Source: Paenibacillus sp. FSL R7-0204
GTDB lineage: Bacteria > Bacillota > Bacilli > Paenibacillales > Paenibacillaceae
Length of the DNA: 64,000 nt
Direction: 5' to 3'
NCBI RefSeq assembly: GCF_038002225.1
Contig: NZ_JBBOCA010000002.1
Coordinates: forward strand, 1 to 64,000
The notes below the pieces were generated by a model. The model did no database searches. It saw only the letters and a list, made by a program, of their open reading frames with translations, and was not told where the DNA came from. Of this stretch, positions 18,530-27,938 are shown in pieces (position 1 is the first letter of the stretch; each line of letters begins with the position of its first letter). The translations under genes and the position numbers were made by a program.

Positions 18530-20302
18530 GTGTCACAGCTGCTGCGTGTGCTGATTCCCCAGAAGTTGAAATACCGCCTGTTCGCCGCGTTTGTGTGCCT
18601 GATTCTGCTGCCGTTCGGCGCACTGAATGTCTATAATTATCAGCGCATTGAGACGCTGGTCCAGAAGAAAATCAGCCAGCAGAGCCACTATCAGCTGGAG
18701 CAGATGTACCGCACGCTGGAGGACCAGATCAGCATCGCCTTCAAAACGCTGCTGTTCCTGAAGCAGGATGACACTGTGAAGTCCGTGCTGCTCCATCCCG
18801 GACAGCGTAATGAGCTGGAGAATAAGCGGCTGATGGAGAATATTTTCAAGAATCTGAACAATAGCTTCTTCCTGTATAATCCTTCGGTCTACTTCATGAT
18901 TCTGGACTTATCTGAAAGCGCATACACCTCATACCCGCCTAAGGATTCACTGGTATACTCCAAACTGCGGGCCAATCCGGGGTTCGACCGGAAGCAGATG
19001 GATAACAACTCCTATCACTGGGTACCCAATGATACTAACTACGTGCTGCGCGATGTCTCTACCAGCGCCTATCTTCTGTCCTTATACGCTTATCTGGAGG
19101 ATGCCCGGAACCAGCCGTATGGCATGGCCCGGATCAGCATTGATTATACGTACTGGCTGCGCTCCATCCACAAGCAGTCCGATCTGGAGCAGCAGTATTT
19201 CCTGATCACCCGCTCGGGCGAGGATATCTCGCAGTCGGTTCCGGGCAGCCAATTATCCGGGAAGGTGAAAGCGGGCTTTGCCGGGCAGCCGGGACAGCAG
19301 TATTTCATCGACAAAGACTCGAATGCCCTGATTAATTATATCTATGTGGAGTCGCTGGACTGGTATATCGTCAACCGGATTCCGCTGTCTGTGCTGTTCG
19401 TGGAGATCGAGGGGCTGAAGCAGCAGTACTTCCTTACGTTCCTGGTGCTGACGAGCATCTTCCTGATGATGACCTTCGTGATTGCTACGACCATTACGCG
19501 GCCCTTGTCCCATCTGCAGAACAAGATGAAGGCGGCGGTGCAGAAAAGCCTGAAGATCCGCCTGCCGGAGCACAAATTCAGCGGCGAGATCCTTGAGCTG
19601 ACCCAGACCTTCAATACAATGCTTGACGACACCCACCTGCTGATCCAGAAGCTGAAGGCGGAGGAGCGCCAGAAGGAGGCGGTACATTTTCAGATGCTGC
19701 TGGCCCAGACGAATCCCCACTTCCTGCTGAACACGCTGAATACGATCAAATGGATCGCCATCCGCGAGCATAACGAGGATATTACGAACATGACTCTGTC
19801 GCTCGGCAAGCTGCTGGAGGCCAGTCTGAACACCGATAAGGATCTGATCCATCTAAAAGATGAAATCGAGCTGGTTGAGGCCTATGTCCATATTCAGCAG
19901 GTCCGGTACGCGCACAAATTCGACTGTACGTTCACGTATGACGAGGACATTCTGTATGCTCTGGTGCCGAAGCTCAGCCTTCAGCCGCTGGTGGAGAACG
20001 CCATTATTCACGGAATCAGCAGACTGCCCGGCCACGGCCTCATTGAGCTGAACGTCCGCCGCGAAGAGCACAGGCTGATTGTCGAGATTAGGGATAACGG
20101 CGTAGGCATGGAGCAGACCGGCGGCACCAAGGCTCCGCGTAAGCGTCCGGGCATCGGACTGAGTAATATTCAGGAGCGGCTGCGGCTGCTTTTCCGGGAG
20201 GAGGGACAGCTTAAGGTTCTCTCATCCAGCGAAGGCGTTACGGTGCGCTTGACGCTGCCGCTGCTAATGTCCACGCCTTACGGCAACGAACATCCGGCTT
20301 AA
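18530..20302 (+). CDS. Sensor histidine kinase, YesM-like
   Basis: A 590-residue membrane kinase. GTG 18530 has GGAGG nine bases upstream. Membrane helices at about 16-37 and 302-324 flank an extracellular sensor of about 260 residues. A HAMP segment (TRPLSHLQNKM), the His_kinase box (LLAQTNPHFLLNT, His397) and an ATPase domain with LVENAIIHGI and DNGVGME follow. It most likely senses the sugar carried by the binding protein at 16580 and phosphorylates the regulator 27 bp downstream. This is the classic Paenibacillus sugar-ABC locus layout. Confidence 0.93.
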   Translation: MSQLLRVLIPQKLKYRLFAAFVCLILLPFGALNVYNYQRIETLVQKKISQQSHYQLEQMYRTLEDQISIAFKTLLFLKQDDTVKSVLLHPGQRNELENKRLMENIFKNLNNSFFLYNPSVYFMILDLSESAYTSYPPKDSLVYSKLRANPGFDRKQMDNNSYHWVPNDTNYVLRDVSTSAYLLSLYAYLEDARNQPYGMARISIDYTYWLRSIHKQSDLEQQYFLITRSGEDISQSVPGSQLSGKVKAGFAGQPGQQYFIDKDSNALINYIYVESLDWYIVNRIPLSVLFVEIEGLKQQYFLTFLVLTSIFLMMTFVIATTITRPLSHLQNKMKAAVQKSLKIRLPEHKFSGEILELTQTFNTMLDDTHLLIQKLKAEERQKEAVHFQMLLAQTNPHFLLNTLNTIKWIAIREHNEDITNMTLSLGKLLEASLNTDKDLIHLKDEIELVEAYVHIQQVRYAHKFDCTFTYDEDILYALVPKLSLQPLVENAIIHGISRLPGHGLIELNVRREEHRLIVEIRDNGVGMEQTGGTKAPRKRPGIGLSNIQERLRLLFREEGQLKVLSSSEGVTVRLTLPLLMSTPYGNEHPA

Positions 20303-20329
20303 GGCACATAACTACGGGAGGGATTACAC

Positions 20330-21121
20330 ATGTGGAAGGTACTGCTGGTGGAGGACGAGGTGTTCGTACGGGAAAGTGTGCGCGAGATTATCGCCTGGGA
20401 GGAGCTTGGCTTCACGGTCAGCGGAGAAGCGGGCAACGGGGCAGAAGCGCTGGAGATGATCCGCGGGGATACGCCCGATCTGGTGATTTCGGATATCGTC
20501 ATGCCGGAGATAGATGGCGTCGAGCTGCTGCGCAGAACCCGTGAGGAAGGATTTGATTCCCGCTTTGTCATGCTGACCTGCATGAATGATTTCGAGAATG
20601 TGCGGCTGGCCATGGAATATGGGGCATCCAATTATATTCTGAAGCTGTCGATGAGCGTGAATTCACTCCGGGACACACTGCGCAAGATCAGCGGCGAGCT
20701 GGAGAAGAACCGCAAGGTTGAACCGGATAGCCCTCAGGAGTCTAAGGTGTCCCCGCCGGCCCATGAGGAGATTACGAGCCACCCGGAGATTCAGAAGATC
20801 CTGCACTATCTGCACGAACACTACGCTGAGGATATTACGGTGAAGTCGATGTCCCAGTATGTCATGATGGCCGAGAATTATGTCAGCACCCTGTTCAAAA
20901 AGAAAACCGGCCACACCCTCATCCACTATCTGCACCGTGTACGGGTAGATCAGGCGATCCGGCTCCTGACTGGCTCCGACTTGCCGGTCTATGAGATCGG
21001 CAACCGGGTCGGCTTCGTGAGCGACAACTACTTCATCAAGATCTTCAAGCGACTGACCGCGCAGACGCCCAGCCAGTACCGGTACAATTTGCGGGAGAAG
21101 CAGGACACACTAAGCCTTTAG
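20330..21121 (+). CDS. Short YesN-type response regulator
   Basis: A 263-residue regulator with receiver and AraC domains joined by a short linker, lacking the long middle region of typical YesN proteins such as the one at 4560. The receiver has the VEDE acidic pair, phospho-acceptor Asp55 (ISDIVMP) and the conserved Lys (YILKLS), but the proline usually following that lysine is replaced by leucine. The helix-turn-helix reads ITVKSMSQYVMMAENYVS and PVYEIGNRVGFVSDNYF. GGGAGGG precedes the ATG. It probably activates the two promoter modules at 16503 and 21278. Confidence 0.92.
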   Translation: MWKVLLVEDEVFVRESVREIIAWEELGFTVSGEAGNGAEALEMIRGDTPDLVISDIVMPEIDGVELLRRTREEGFDSRFVMLTCMNDFENVRLAMEYGASNYILKLSMSVNSLRDTLRKISGELEKNRKVEPDSPQESKVSPPAHEEITSHPEIQKILHYLHEHYAEDITVKSMSQYVMMAENYVSTLFKKKTGHTLIHYLHRVRVDQAIRLLTGSDLPVYEIGNRVGFVSDNYFIKIFKRLTAQTPSQYRYNLREKQDTLSL

Positions 21122-21154
21122 CCTGCTTATACAACCGTATAGCCATACCGCTTC

Positions 21155-21186
21155 AGCGGCGTTCCCTCCGGGAATGCCGCTTTTTT
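21155..21186 (+). terminator. Rho-independent terminator of the kinase/regulator pair
   Basis: AGCGGC-GTTCCC-TCC-GGGAATGCCGCT followed by TTTTTT, a strong stem 30 bases after the regulator stop. Confidence 0.9.
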
Positions 21187-21277
21187 GGCCTGAACACAGA
21201 TAGAACATAACTCAGATTGAAACGCCTCCCACCGCTTGCGTAATTGTATATTTCTGTGCCATGAAGTGGGTGGTTTT

Positions 21278-21311
21278 GTTCCTTATCCCCCGGACGGACG
21301 CTTGCTATGCT
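21278..21311 (+). promoter_or_regulatory. Shared promoter module 2 (GTTCCTT-N18-TGCTATGCT)
   Basis: GTTCCTT at 21278-21284 and an extended -10 TGC TATGCT at 21303-21311 have the same 25-base offset as the module at 16503. The T-rich run before GTTCCTT is also shared. Confidence 0.55.
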
Positions 21312-21350
21312 TGTAATGTACTTATTAAGACCTGAAGGAGTGGGGCTATT

Positions 21351-22232
21351 GTGAAAGCAACCTGGATGCGACGTCAGCAGCTGCTGGGCTATCTGTTTAT
21401 CGGGCCCAATATGATTGGCGTGATGCTGTTTTTTATCATACCGGCGATGTATTCGTTCTATCTCATGTTTACAGATTACAAGTTTATGAATCCCAATACC
21501 AAGTTCATCGGGCTGGCGAATATCCGGCGGATGCTGGGGGATGAAGTTTTCTATATTGCCATCAAGAACACGCTGCTGTTCCTGGTCTCCGTTCCCATAT
21601 CGATTGGGCTGGCGTTCCTGGTGGCTGTCATTCTGAACCGTTCCGTCTATCTCAAAAAGCTGCTCCGCGCCCTGTACTTCATGCCCTACATTACCAGCGG
21701 CGTAGCCGTAGCCTTCGTCTGGATGCTGCTGTTCCACCCGAATAACGGGCCGATTAACGGCATTCTCCGCTCAATGGGCGTCGACAATCCTCCCGGCTGG
21801 CTGTCCACGATGGATACGTCCATGTATGCGATTGATATCATCTGGATCTGGTTCATGCTCGGCTATAACATGATTATCTACCTCGCCGCCTTGCAGGAGG
21901 TGTCCGGCGAGTTGCTGGAGGCAGCCACTATCGACGGTGCCCGCACCTGGCAGACGATCCGCAGCATTCTGTGGCCGCTGGTGAGTCCCACTACTTTTCT
22001 GCTGCTGATTACCGGGCTGATCATGTCGATCAAGCAGTTCGGCATCATCCAGGCGATTACGCAGGGCGGACCAGGGAACAGCACCACTGTATTATCCCTG
22101 TTCATCTATCAGAATGCCTTCCGCTATTACGAGATGGGCTATGCGTCAGCGGTCTCCTGGGCCCTGTTCCTGATCATTCTGATTTTCACCGTCATTCAAT
22201 GGCTGGGCCAGAAACGCTGGGTTCACTACTAA
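21351..22232 (+). CDS. Sugar ABC transporter permease (UgpA/LacF type)
   Basis: A 293-residue inner-membrane permease with about six helices. The GTG start at 21351 is preceded by AAGGAG. The EAA loop that contacts the ATPase reads ELLEAATIDGARTWQTIRSI, with ILWPLVSP following. It has its own promoter module and pairs with the next permease, 12 bp downstream. Together they form the channel for the sugar bound by the lipoprotein at 16580. The specific sugar cannot be deduced. Confidence 0.93.
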   Translation: MKATWMRRQQLLGYLFIGPNMIGVMLFFIIPAMYSFYLMFTDYKFMNPNTKFIGLANIRRMLGDEVFYIAIKNTLLFLVSVPISIGLAFLVAVILNRSVYLKKLLRALYFMPYITSGVAVAFVWMLLFHPNNGPINGILRSMGVDNPPGWLSTMDTSMYAIDIIWIWFMLGYNMIIYLAALQEVSGELLEAATIDGARTWQTIRSILWPLVSPTTFLLLITGLIMSIKQFGIIQAITQGGPGNSTTVLSLFIYQNAFRYYEMGYASAVSWALFLIILIFTVIQWLGQKRWVHY

Positions 22233-22244
22233 GGAGCTGAGAAT

Positions 22245-23072
22245 ATGAATAAAGCCGCCGTTACCAAAATCATCACTACACTAATCATGCTGTTCTTCAG
22301 CATCGTCATGATTGTGCCCTTCCTCTGGATGATCAGCACCTCCTTCAAAACCCCATCCGAGGTATTCCGCTATCCGATCCAGTGGATTCCCGACCACTTC
22401 AACTGGAGTCATCATATCAAGGTGTGGTCCGGCCAAGGCAGCTTCGTGCCTTACTATCTGAATTCCCTTAAGGTCGCTGTGCTGAGCACCATCGGCGCTG
22501 TCGCCCTGTCCGCCTTGGCGGCCTACGGCTTTGCCCGGATTGAGTTCAAGGGACGCAACACGATGTTCCTGGTCTATCTGTCCATGATGATGGTTCCTCC
22601 GCAGGTGCTGTTCGTGCCCAAGTTCATCATGTTCGACTGGGCCGGCATCTATAACACCCACTGGGCGCTGATCCTGCCCGGTATGTTCACTATCTTCGGT
22701 GTATTCATGATGCGGCAGTTCTTCCTCTCCGTGCCCCATGAAATCTCGGAGGCCGCCTTCATCGACGGTGCCGGCCATTTCCGCATCTTCTCGCAGATTA
22801 TCCTGCCGATGGCCAAGCCCTCGCTGGCAACCCTGGCGATTATCGACTTCTCCTGGCACTGGAACGATTATGAGAACGCGCTCGTCTTCCTGATCGACCA
22901 GGACCTGTTCACCGTTCCGCTCGGGCTGCAGAATTTCATCCTGGAGAACAATGTCGATTACAACGGCATGATGGCCGCCGCCACCGCCGGTATCATTCCG
23001 ATGATTCTCGTCTTCCTGCTCGGCCAGAAGTACATCATTGAAGGAGTGGCCAGCTCGGCGGTGAAGGGATGA
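22245..23072 (+). CDS. Sugar ABC transporter permease (UgpE/LacG type)
   Basis: A 275-residue membrane permease, six helices, with the family start (MIVPFLWMISTSFKTPSEVF) and the EAA loop EISEAAFIDGAGHFRIFSQI-ILPMAKP. The C-terminus ends in the usual QKYIIEGVASSAVKG. It is the second channel subunit of the transporter, co-transcribed with the gene 12 bp upstream. A large hairpin cluster follows its stop. Confidence 0.93.
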   Translation: MNKAAVTKIITTLIMLFFSIVMIVPFLWMISTSFKTPSEVFRYPIQWIPDHFNWSHHIKVWSGQGSFVPYYLNSLKVAVLSTIGAVALSALAAYGFARIEFKGRNTMFLVYLSMMMVPPQVLFVPKFIMFDWAGIYNTHWALILPGMFTIFGVFMMRQFFLSVPHEISEAAFIDGAGHFRIFSQIILPMAKPSLATLAIIDFSWHWNDYENALVFLIDQDLFTVPLGLQNFILENNVDYNGMMAAATAGIIPMILVFLLGQKYIIEGVASSAVKG

Positions 23073-23084
23073 CAACTGATTGTA

Positions 23085-23260
23085 TTTCGTGCAATAGAAA
23101 ACGTATAGCTGATCGTAAAATGATGTTCTATTGTATTTCATACAGTGGAATGTTGAGTTTTGGGTGAAAAATGGCCTTTTTTCAACATTCAACTGTACGG
23201 AATACAATAGATCCTATTTTGAAGCCTTTTTTACAGTATTCTATTGTACAAAGTGCAGTT
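23085..23260. repeat. Cluster of ATTGTATTTCNTNCAATAG-like repeats forming a large hairpin
   Basis: Arms 23128-23156 and 23182-23210 (29 bp each, 26 matching) form a long imperfect hairpin with a 25-base loop. Related motifs flank it: ATTGTATTTCGTGCAATAG at 23089 and a partial copy, TATTCTATTGTACAAAG, near 23238. It fills the gap between two converging genes and could act as a bidirectional terminator or be a small interspersed repeat. Confidence 0.7.
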
Positions 23261-23261
23261 G

Positions 23262-23993
23262 CTATCGTTCTAGCGCCTTCACCGCTACCCAGCTGTCAAT
23301 CAGATAAGCGCCGAAGAACCGGGATATGGCCGTGAAGCCGGCCTCCTCCAGCAGCTTCTCCATCTCTGCGGCAGGAAGCGGATGGGAGATGACTCCGAAC
23401 GATTGCTCGAAGGTCTGCCACTGTTCCTCTGCGATCCCGTTCCCCAGCATATGCAGCCGCCAGCCTGCCATCTGAAGCTCCCATGCAGGAGTACCCGGCA
23501 CCCCGCAGATGGCGGACAGGCACAGCGGCGCGCCTGGCCGAAGCCGCGCGGCAATGCTGCGAAGGAGCGCCAGCTTACTCTCCCTCCCCTGCACGAAATG
23601 AAGCACCAGCATACAGGTTGCGGCATCGTATGCTCTAGTACAGCTCCAGGTACTAATCTCCGTATGATGCAGCCGCACTCTATCCAGCAGACCCGGTTGA
23701 CCCGCAGCCTCCAGCCGCTGCTTGGCAGCCTGAAGCATACTCTGCGAGGTGTCCAGGCCGCTGAACCTCCAGGCCGGATGGCTTAGGCCCAGCTTCAGAA
23801 TCTCCTGGCCCCCGCCTGCTCCAACGATCAGTAGCCTGGGCTTCTCCTGATTGTCCAGCCGCGCTGTTAGCAGCGTATCCATCAGGTCATATTGCAGCGT
23901 GTATCCGGGGATTTTGCGGCTGATATTCTGTACGTACTGATCTCCGTCTGCCTGCTCCCATGGGTTGGCTGCATTGGATATATGGTTCTTCAT
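23262..23993 (-). CDS. Class I SAM-dependent methyltransferase
   Basis: A 243-residue cytoplasmic enzyme. Motif I reads LLIVGAGGGQEIL near residues 54-66, with an acidic residue ending the next strand (FSGLDTSQSMLQAAKQRL). The motif IV/post-IV region is YDAATCMLVLHFVQG. The substrate is unknown; small-molecule or tRNA targets are both possible. It converges on the permease operon and appears to be a single-gene unit. Confidence 0.87.
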   Translation of the reverse strand: MKNHISNAANPWEQADGDQYVQNISRKIPGYTLQYDLMDTLLTARLDNQEKPRLLIVGAGGGQEILKLGLSHPAWRFSGLDTSQSMLQAAKQRLEAAGQPGLLDRVRLHHTEISTWSCTRAYDAATCMLVLHFVQGRESKLALLRSIAARLRPGAPLCLSAICGVPGTPAWELQMAGWRLHMLGNGIAEEQWQTFEQSFGVISHPLPAAEMEKLLEEAGFTAISRFFGAYLIDSWVAVKALER

Positions 23994-24372
23994 TTCATCC
24001 CCTCCGGTGTGGTCATCGGTATAATGACCGTAACGGCACAGTCATCCCCAATAACGAATAAGGTTCATTATTAGGGATATCGTCCGGAACCGCCATCCCA
24101 CATAGCTGGGATCTATAGAACGGGCCGCTCATACTAATCCCCCGAAAGCCCCCGCCTTTAAAAAGCACAATAATCCGAACCTGCTTTGTTCCTACACCAT
24201 TCGCGGCGGCACGCATCAGAGATACTGTGACGGCTCCACCAGGGCATGGGCTGATTACAGTGAAGGATATTCTCTACTAAACAGAAAACTAGTCAGTGAT
24301 CGACAACTTCCGATGAAAAAAATGTATAATAATACCATATAAAGTTTTGTAACAATACGGGAGGTAAATATT
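23994..24372. other. Intergenic stretch, no supported gene
   Basis: About 380 bases between divergent genes. A 67-codon minus-strand ORF (24013-24216) has no convincing ribosome site and no recognisable features. GC falls sharply after about 24280, marking entry into the AT-rich gene that follows. Confidence 0.5.
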
Positions 24373-25296
24373 TTGAAAAAAATATCACTTGATGAGTTTT
24401 TGAGATTAAGAAAACTGATTCACCGTAATGCTAGACCACTTGACTTTACAAAATGGAAGTATTTATTTGAAAACGGGAGCTGCGAGGAATTCCTTTCGGT
24501 TCTGTCCAGTTATCAAAATGAGGATGGCGGTTTTGGTTACAACATCGAGTGTAACAATTGGAATCCTAATTCTTCTCCCTATACAATATGTATAGCGTTG
24601 GATTATCTGGACACGGCAGATGATTCTATTAGCAGTATAAAAGATACAATTATTAGGGGTATCCTCAAATACCTTGATTCCGGTACATATTTGTTGGATG
24701 ACGGCTGGGTGGGGATGCAAGGAATCCCCAGCAACAATGATTTCGCACATTTGCCATGGTTTCATTTCGACCCGAAGAAAGCCACGGAAGCTGATATTGG
24801 AGTAACAAAGAGACTTTCAGACTTTATACTCAAATATGCAGACGAAAACAGTGATATCTACCACAAAGCAGTGGCTTTAAAGGACAAGTATAAGCTCTGT
24901 GGTCAAATCCTACTCAATGGCGTCCCCGATTATGACCCGTTATCGTTGGAAATGAAATCTTTTGACCCTGCAACATGGCATTTTTGGTTGCCATTGCCAG
25001 TGTATTTTATTGGTTCACCAAAAAGCAGGTATTATCCAGAATTTAAACATGTTGTAGATATAAATCTGGATACGATTATAGACACACTGCATAATACAAA
25101 TGAGATTCGAATAGCACCTGAGGAAGAATTAAACACATATGAACAGAATAACCCGCATCCGGACGGCAAACGATGGTGTGTCACTGAACAAGCCATCGGA
25201 AATTATTATTGGGGTACTCATAATATCACCTCCAATTTGGATATTTTGAGGAAGTTTGATAGATTGGATTTCAATTTACCTATTCACGCAAAATGA
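24373..25296 (+). CDS. Prenyltransferase/squalene-cyclase-fold protein
   Basis: A 307-residue protein with the QNEDGGFG motif (near residues 48-55), the QW-type repeat signature of alpha-alpha barrel terpene cyclases and prenyltransferase beta subunits. A second weaker repeat (LLDDGWVGMQGIPS) follows. It is shorter than true squalene-hopene cyclases and lacks the catalytic DXDD block, so cyclase activity is doubtful. A TTG start at 24373 follows GGGAGG. Codon and base use are AT-rich compared with its neighbours, suggesting horizontal acquisition. The function is unknown. Confidence 0.65.
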   Translation: MKKISLDEFLRLRKLIHRNARPLDFTKWKYLFENGSCEEFLSVLSSYQNEDGGFGYNIECNNWNPNSSPYTICIALDYLDTADDSISSIKDTIIRGILKYLDSGTYLLDDGWVGMQGIPSNNDFAHLPWFHFDPKKATEADIGVTKRLSDFILKYADENSDIYHKAVALKDKYKLCGQILLNGVPDYDPLSLEMKSFDPATWHFWLPLPVYFIGSPKSRYYPEFKHVVDINLDTIIDTLHNTNEIRIAPEEELNTYEQNNPHPDGKRWCVTEQAIGNYYWGTHNITSNLDILRKFDRLDFNLPIHAK

Positions 25297-25426
25297 GCAT
25301 AATAAAAAGTTAGCTTGGTTCGTAATCTTTATAAATTGCGAATTTAAAAGGAGGGAAAATTGCATCCCTCCTTTTAGCATATCCATATACCAATATTACT
25401 ATCTAACTAAGCTTAGTACCCGCCGC

Positions 25427-26656
25427 TCAGTCGCGGGACAGCACCGACAGCACCGTCTCCAGCACCACATTCACGCCCATCTCACAATCCTCGTAGGAGG
25501 TGAGCTCTTCCTCGCAATGGCTTTTCCCGTTCACACTTGGGACGAAAATCATCGCCGACGGCAGGAACCCGGCCACGAACTGGGCATCATGCCCCGCGCC
25601 GCTCGCCAGCTTCCGGCTGCTGTAACCTAGCTTCTGCGCGGCCTGCTCCACCAGCGCACAGATCCCCGGATTAAACCATACCGTGTCGCGGCCCCACAGC
25701 TTCGTCTTCGACACGCTGCAATCCAGCAGCTCCTCCGGCAGGCCGTGAATGACTGCCTCGACCTCCCGAACCACATCCATATCCTTATGTCTCGCTTCCA
25801 CGGTGAAGATCACCTTGTTCGGAATGACCGTATGGATATTCGGCAGCACATTCATCCGCCCCATCGTGTAAACCAGCTCAGGGTCCAGCACCGCCAGCTT
25901 GCGGCGCAGCTCCGTAATAATATCCGCAGCGGCAAATAGCGCATCCCGGCGCATATCCATCGGCGTAGTCCCGGCATGATCCGACTCCCCGGTCACTTCA
26001 ATCTCATAGCAGGCCATGCCCACAACACAGTCAACCAGACCGATCTTAACGTTCTCCTTCTCCAGCACAGGGCCTTGCTCAATATGCAGCTCCAGATAAG
26101 CGGCCGCTTCGCTGATCCGGTTCTCAACCTCCCCGGCGTAACCGCTGGCCTCCAGCGCCTCGCCGAAGCTGATCCCCTCCGCATCCTTCTTCTCCAGCAT
26201 AGCCGTCTTATTGAACCTGCCGGACAAGACGCCTGAGGCCATCATGGACGGCTCGAAGCGGGCACCTTCCTCATTGGTGAAGTTCATCACCGTGACAGGC
26301 AACCGGGGCCGAATCCCTTGATCCACCAAGGTTCTCACCACCTCAAGGCCGGCAATCACCCCGAGCACACCGTCGAATCTGCCACCCTTCTTCACGGTAT
26401 CCAGATGTGAGCCTATCACTATCGGCGGCCTCTCTTCACTGCCAGCCAGAGTGGCATACATATTGCCCATATCATCCACCTTTACGGTCATGCCCAGCTC
26501 TTCACAGCAGGCGGTGAAATAGCCGCGCACCCGCACATCCTGCTCCGACAGCGATAACCGGGTAACTCCGTTATGGTCTGTCCGCCCGAAATCGGCAAAG
26601 GCCTCAATCGTATTCTTCAGCCGCTCACCGTTCACCAATAGTTGCTTAACCTGCAC
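25427..26656 (-). CDS. M20-family amidohydrolase (N-carbamoyl-amino-acid hydrolase/allantoate amidohydrolase type)
   Basis: A 409-residue zinc enzyme of the hydantoinase/carbamoylase family, which cleaves N-carbamoyl-L-amino acids, beta-ureidopropionate or allantoate. Metal-binding motifs are visible: GSHLDTVKKGGRFDGVLGV and TNEEGARF; SGAGHDAQF lies near the C-terminus. A GTG start at 26656 has GGGGGA upstream. No hydantoinase or purine genes lie nearby, so the substrate cannot be fixed. Confidence 0.88.
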   Translation of the reverse strand: MQVKQLLVNGERLKNTIEAFADFGRTDHNGVTRLSLSEQDVRVRGYFTACCEELGMTVKVDDMGNMYATLAGSEERPPIVIGSHLDTVKKGGRFDGVLGVIAGLEVVRTLVDQGIRPRLPVTVMNFTNEEGARFEPSMMASGVLSGRFNKTAMLEKKDAEGISFGEALEASGYAGEVENRISEAAAYLELHIEQGPVLEKENVKIGLVDCVVGMACYEIEVTGESDHAGTTPMDMRRDALFAAADIITELRRKLAVLDPELVYTMGRMNVLPNIHTVIPNKVIFTVEARHKDMDVVREVEAVIHGLPEELLDCSVSKTKLWGRDTVWFNPGICALVEQAAQKLGYSSRKLASGAGHDAQFVAGFLPSAMIFVPSVNGKSHCEEELTSYEDCEMGVNVVLETVLSVLSRD

Positions 26657-26851
26657 CGGCTTATTCCCCCGTTTCCGCTGATATGGAATGATTGCTATCC
26701 TTATATGTTAACGAATTCCACCTGTTTGTCATTGTACATACTGTAAAAATTATAGGCTGGAGAATTTCCGTTATTTGCTGGCACCTGCGGGGAAGTCTGT
26801 TAGAATATGAGACATCAGGATTACATATTGCAGGGCGAGAGGGGTAAAAGC

Positions 26852-27727
26852 ATGAACACTATTTTGCGCAGCGGCCTGGCCGTGGCCGAGATCAGTTCAC
26901 TCGGTGCTGAGCTGGTCAGCTTCAAAAGAACGGATACAGATACTGAATATATGTGGAACGGAGATGCCGCCTATTGGACAGGCCGTTCCCCGGTGCTGTT
27001 CCCAATGATCGGGGGAGCCGCAGGCGAAGCGGTCCGGGTAGACGGGCAGACGTATCCGCTGGCCCGGCACGGCTTCGCCAGACGCAGCGAATTCACGCTG
27101 GTGGAGTCCAGTGAGACACGGGCGGTCTTCCGCCTCTCCCACAGCGAAGATACGCTGGCCAGCTACCCGTATCCGTTCCATCTATCTCTGACCTATACTC
27201 TGAACGGCAGCACACTGGACATCGGCTACCGGGTGGAGAATCCCGGAGAAGGGGAGATGTTCTTCCAGCTTGGCACCCATCCGGCGTTCAACTGCCCGAT
27301 TGGAGGAGAAGGCCGCTTCACCGACTACTATCTTGAGTTCGAACAGCCGGAGCGCCTGGAGCGCTTATTCCTGAATGAGAATGGCCTGATCACTCCGGGC
27401 CAGAGCGAGACTATGCTCGGCGGGGACAACAAGCTGCCGCTGAACCACGACATGTTCGCGCATGACGCCTTGGTCTTCCGCAATGTCCAGTCCAAATCGG
27501 TTGCCCTGAAAAGCAGACAGTCGGACCGGAGCGTAACAGTCGCCTTCACGGGCTTCCCCGATCTCGGCATCTGGCAGCCGAAGAATGCGCCGTTCGTGTG
27601 TATCGAGCCTTGGCATGGCGTGGCCGATCTCGAAGGCTTCACCGGCGATTTCCGGGAAAAGCAGAACGCCATCTCCCTGCCGCCGGACGGCCAGTTTACC
27701 AGCGCGCTGACGATTACATTTAACTAA
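26852..27727 (+). CDS. Aldose 1-epimerase family protein (LacX-like)
   Basis: A 291-residue galactose-mutarotase-fold protein. ATG 26852 (GAGAGGGG upstream) is preferred over an in-frame ATG at 26807. Typical blocks are SLGAELVSFKR, SPVLFPMIGG, LARHGFARRSEF, LGTHPAFNCPI and CIEPWHGVAD. Relatives interconvert sugar anomers; the LacX branch is poorly characterised. It stands alone with its own terminator. Confidence 0.88.
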   Translation: MNTILRSGLAVAEISSLGAELVSFKRTDTDTEYMWNGDAAYWTGRSPVLFPMIGGAAGEAVRVDGQTYPLARHGFARRSEFTLVESSETRAVFRLSHSEDTLASYPYPFHLSLTYTLNGSTLDIGYRVENPGEGEMFFQLGTHPAFNCPIGGEGRFTDYYLEFEQPERLERLFLNENGLITPGQSETMLGGDNKLPLNHDMFAHDALVFRNVQSKSVALKSRQSDRSVTVAFTGFPDLGIWQPKNAPFVCIEPWHGVADLEGFTGDFREKQNAISLPPDGQFTSALTITFN

Positions 27728-27741
27728 ATTTAAGCAGGCGA

Positions 27742-27777
27742 AAGGCCACAGTCACCCCATGGTGCTGCGGTCTTTTT
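27742..27777 (+). terminator. Terminator of the epimerase gene
   Basis: An imperfect stem, GGCCACAGTCACC against GGTGCTGCGGTC, around CCAT, followed by TTTTT. Confidence 0.65.
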
Positions 27778-27938
27778 GCTGCGGAACAGCGGCTTCCCGT
27801 CTGGCAGTCCACGCCCCTCCTCAAGCGATAAGTACACTTTAGTAGTATATACAACCTTTTGACGCGGATAGTAAGATATTCACAAATCAAGTGACGCGTA
27901 GACCCGAATCAGAACCGGGAAAGGAAGTGACTGCTCGA

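Noticed and set aside
24013..24216. 67-codon minus-strand ORF
   Set aside because: No convincing start signal or family resemblance.
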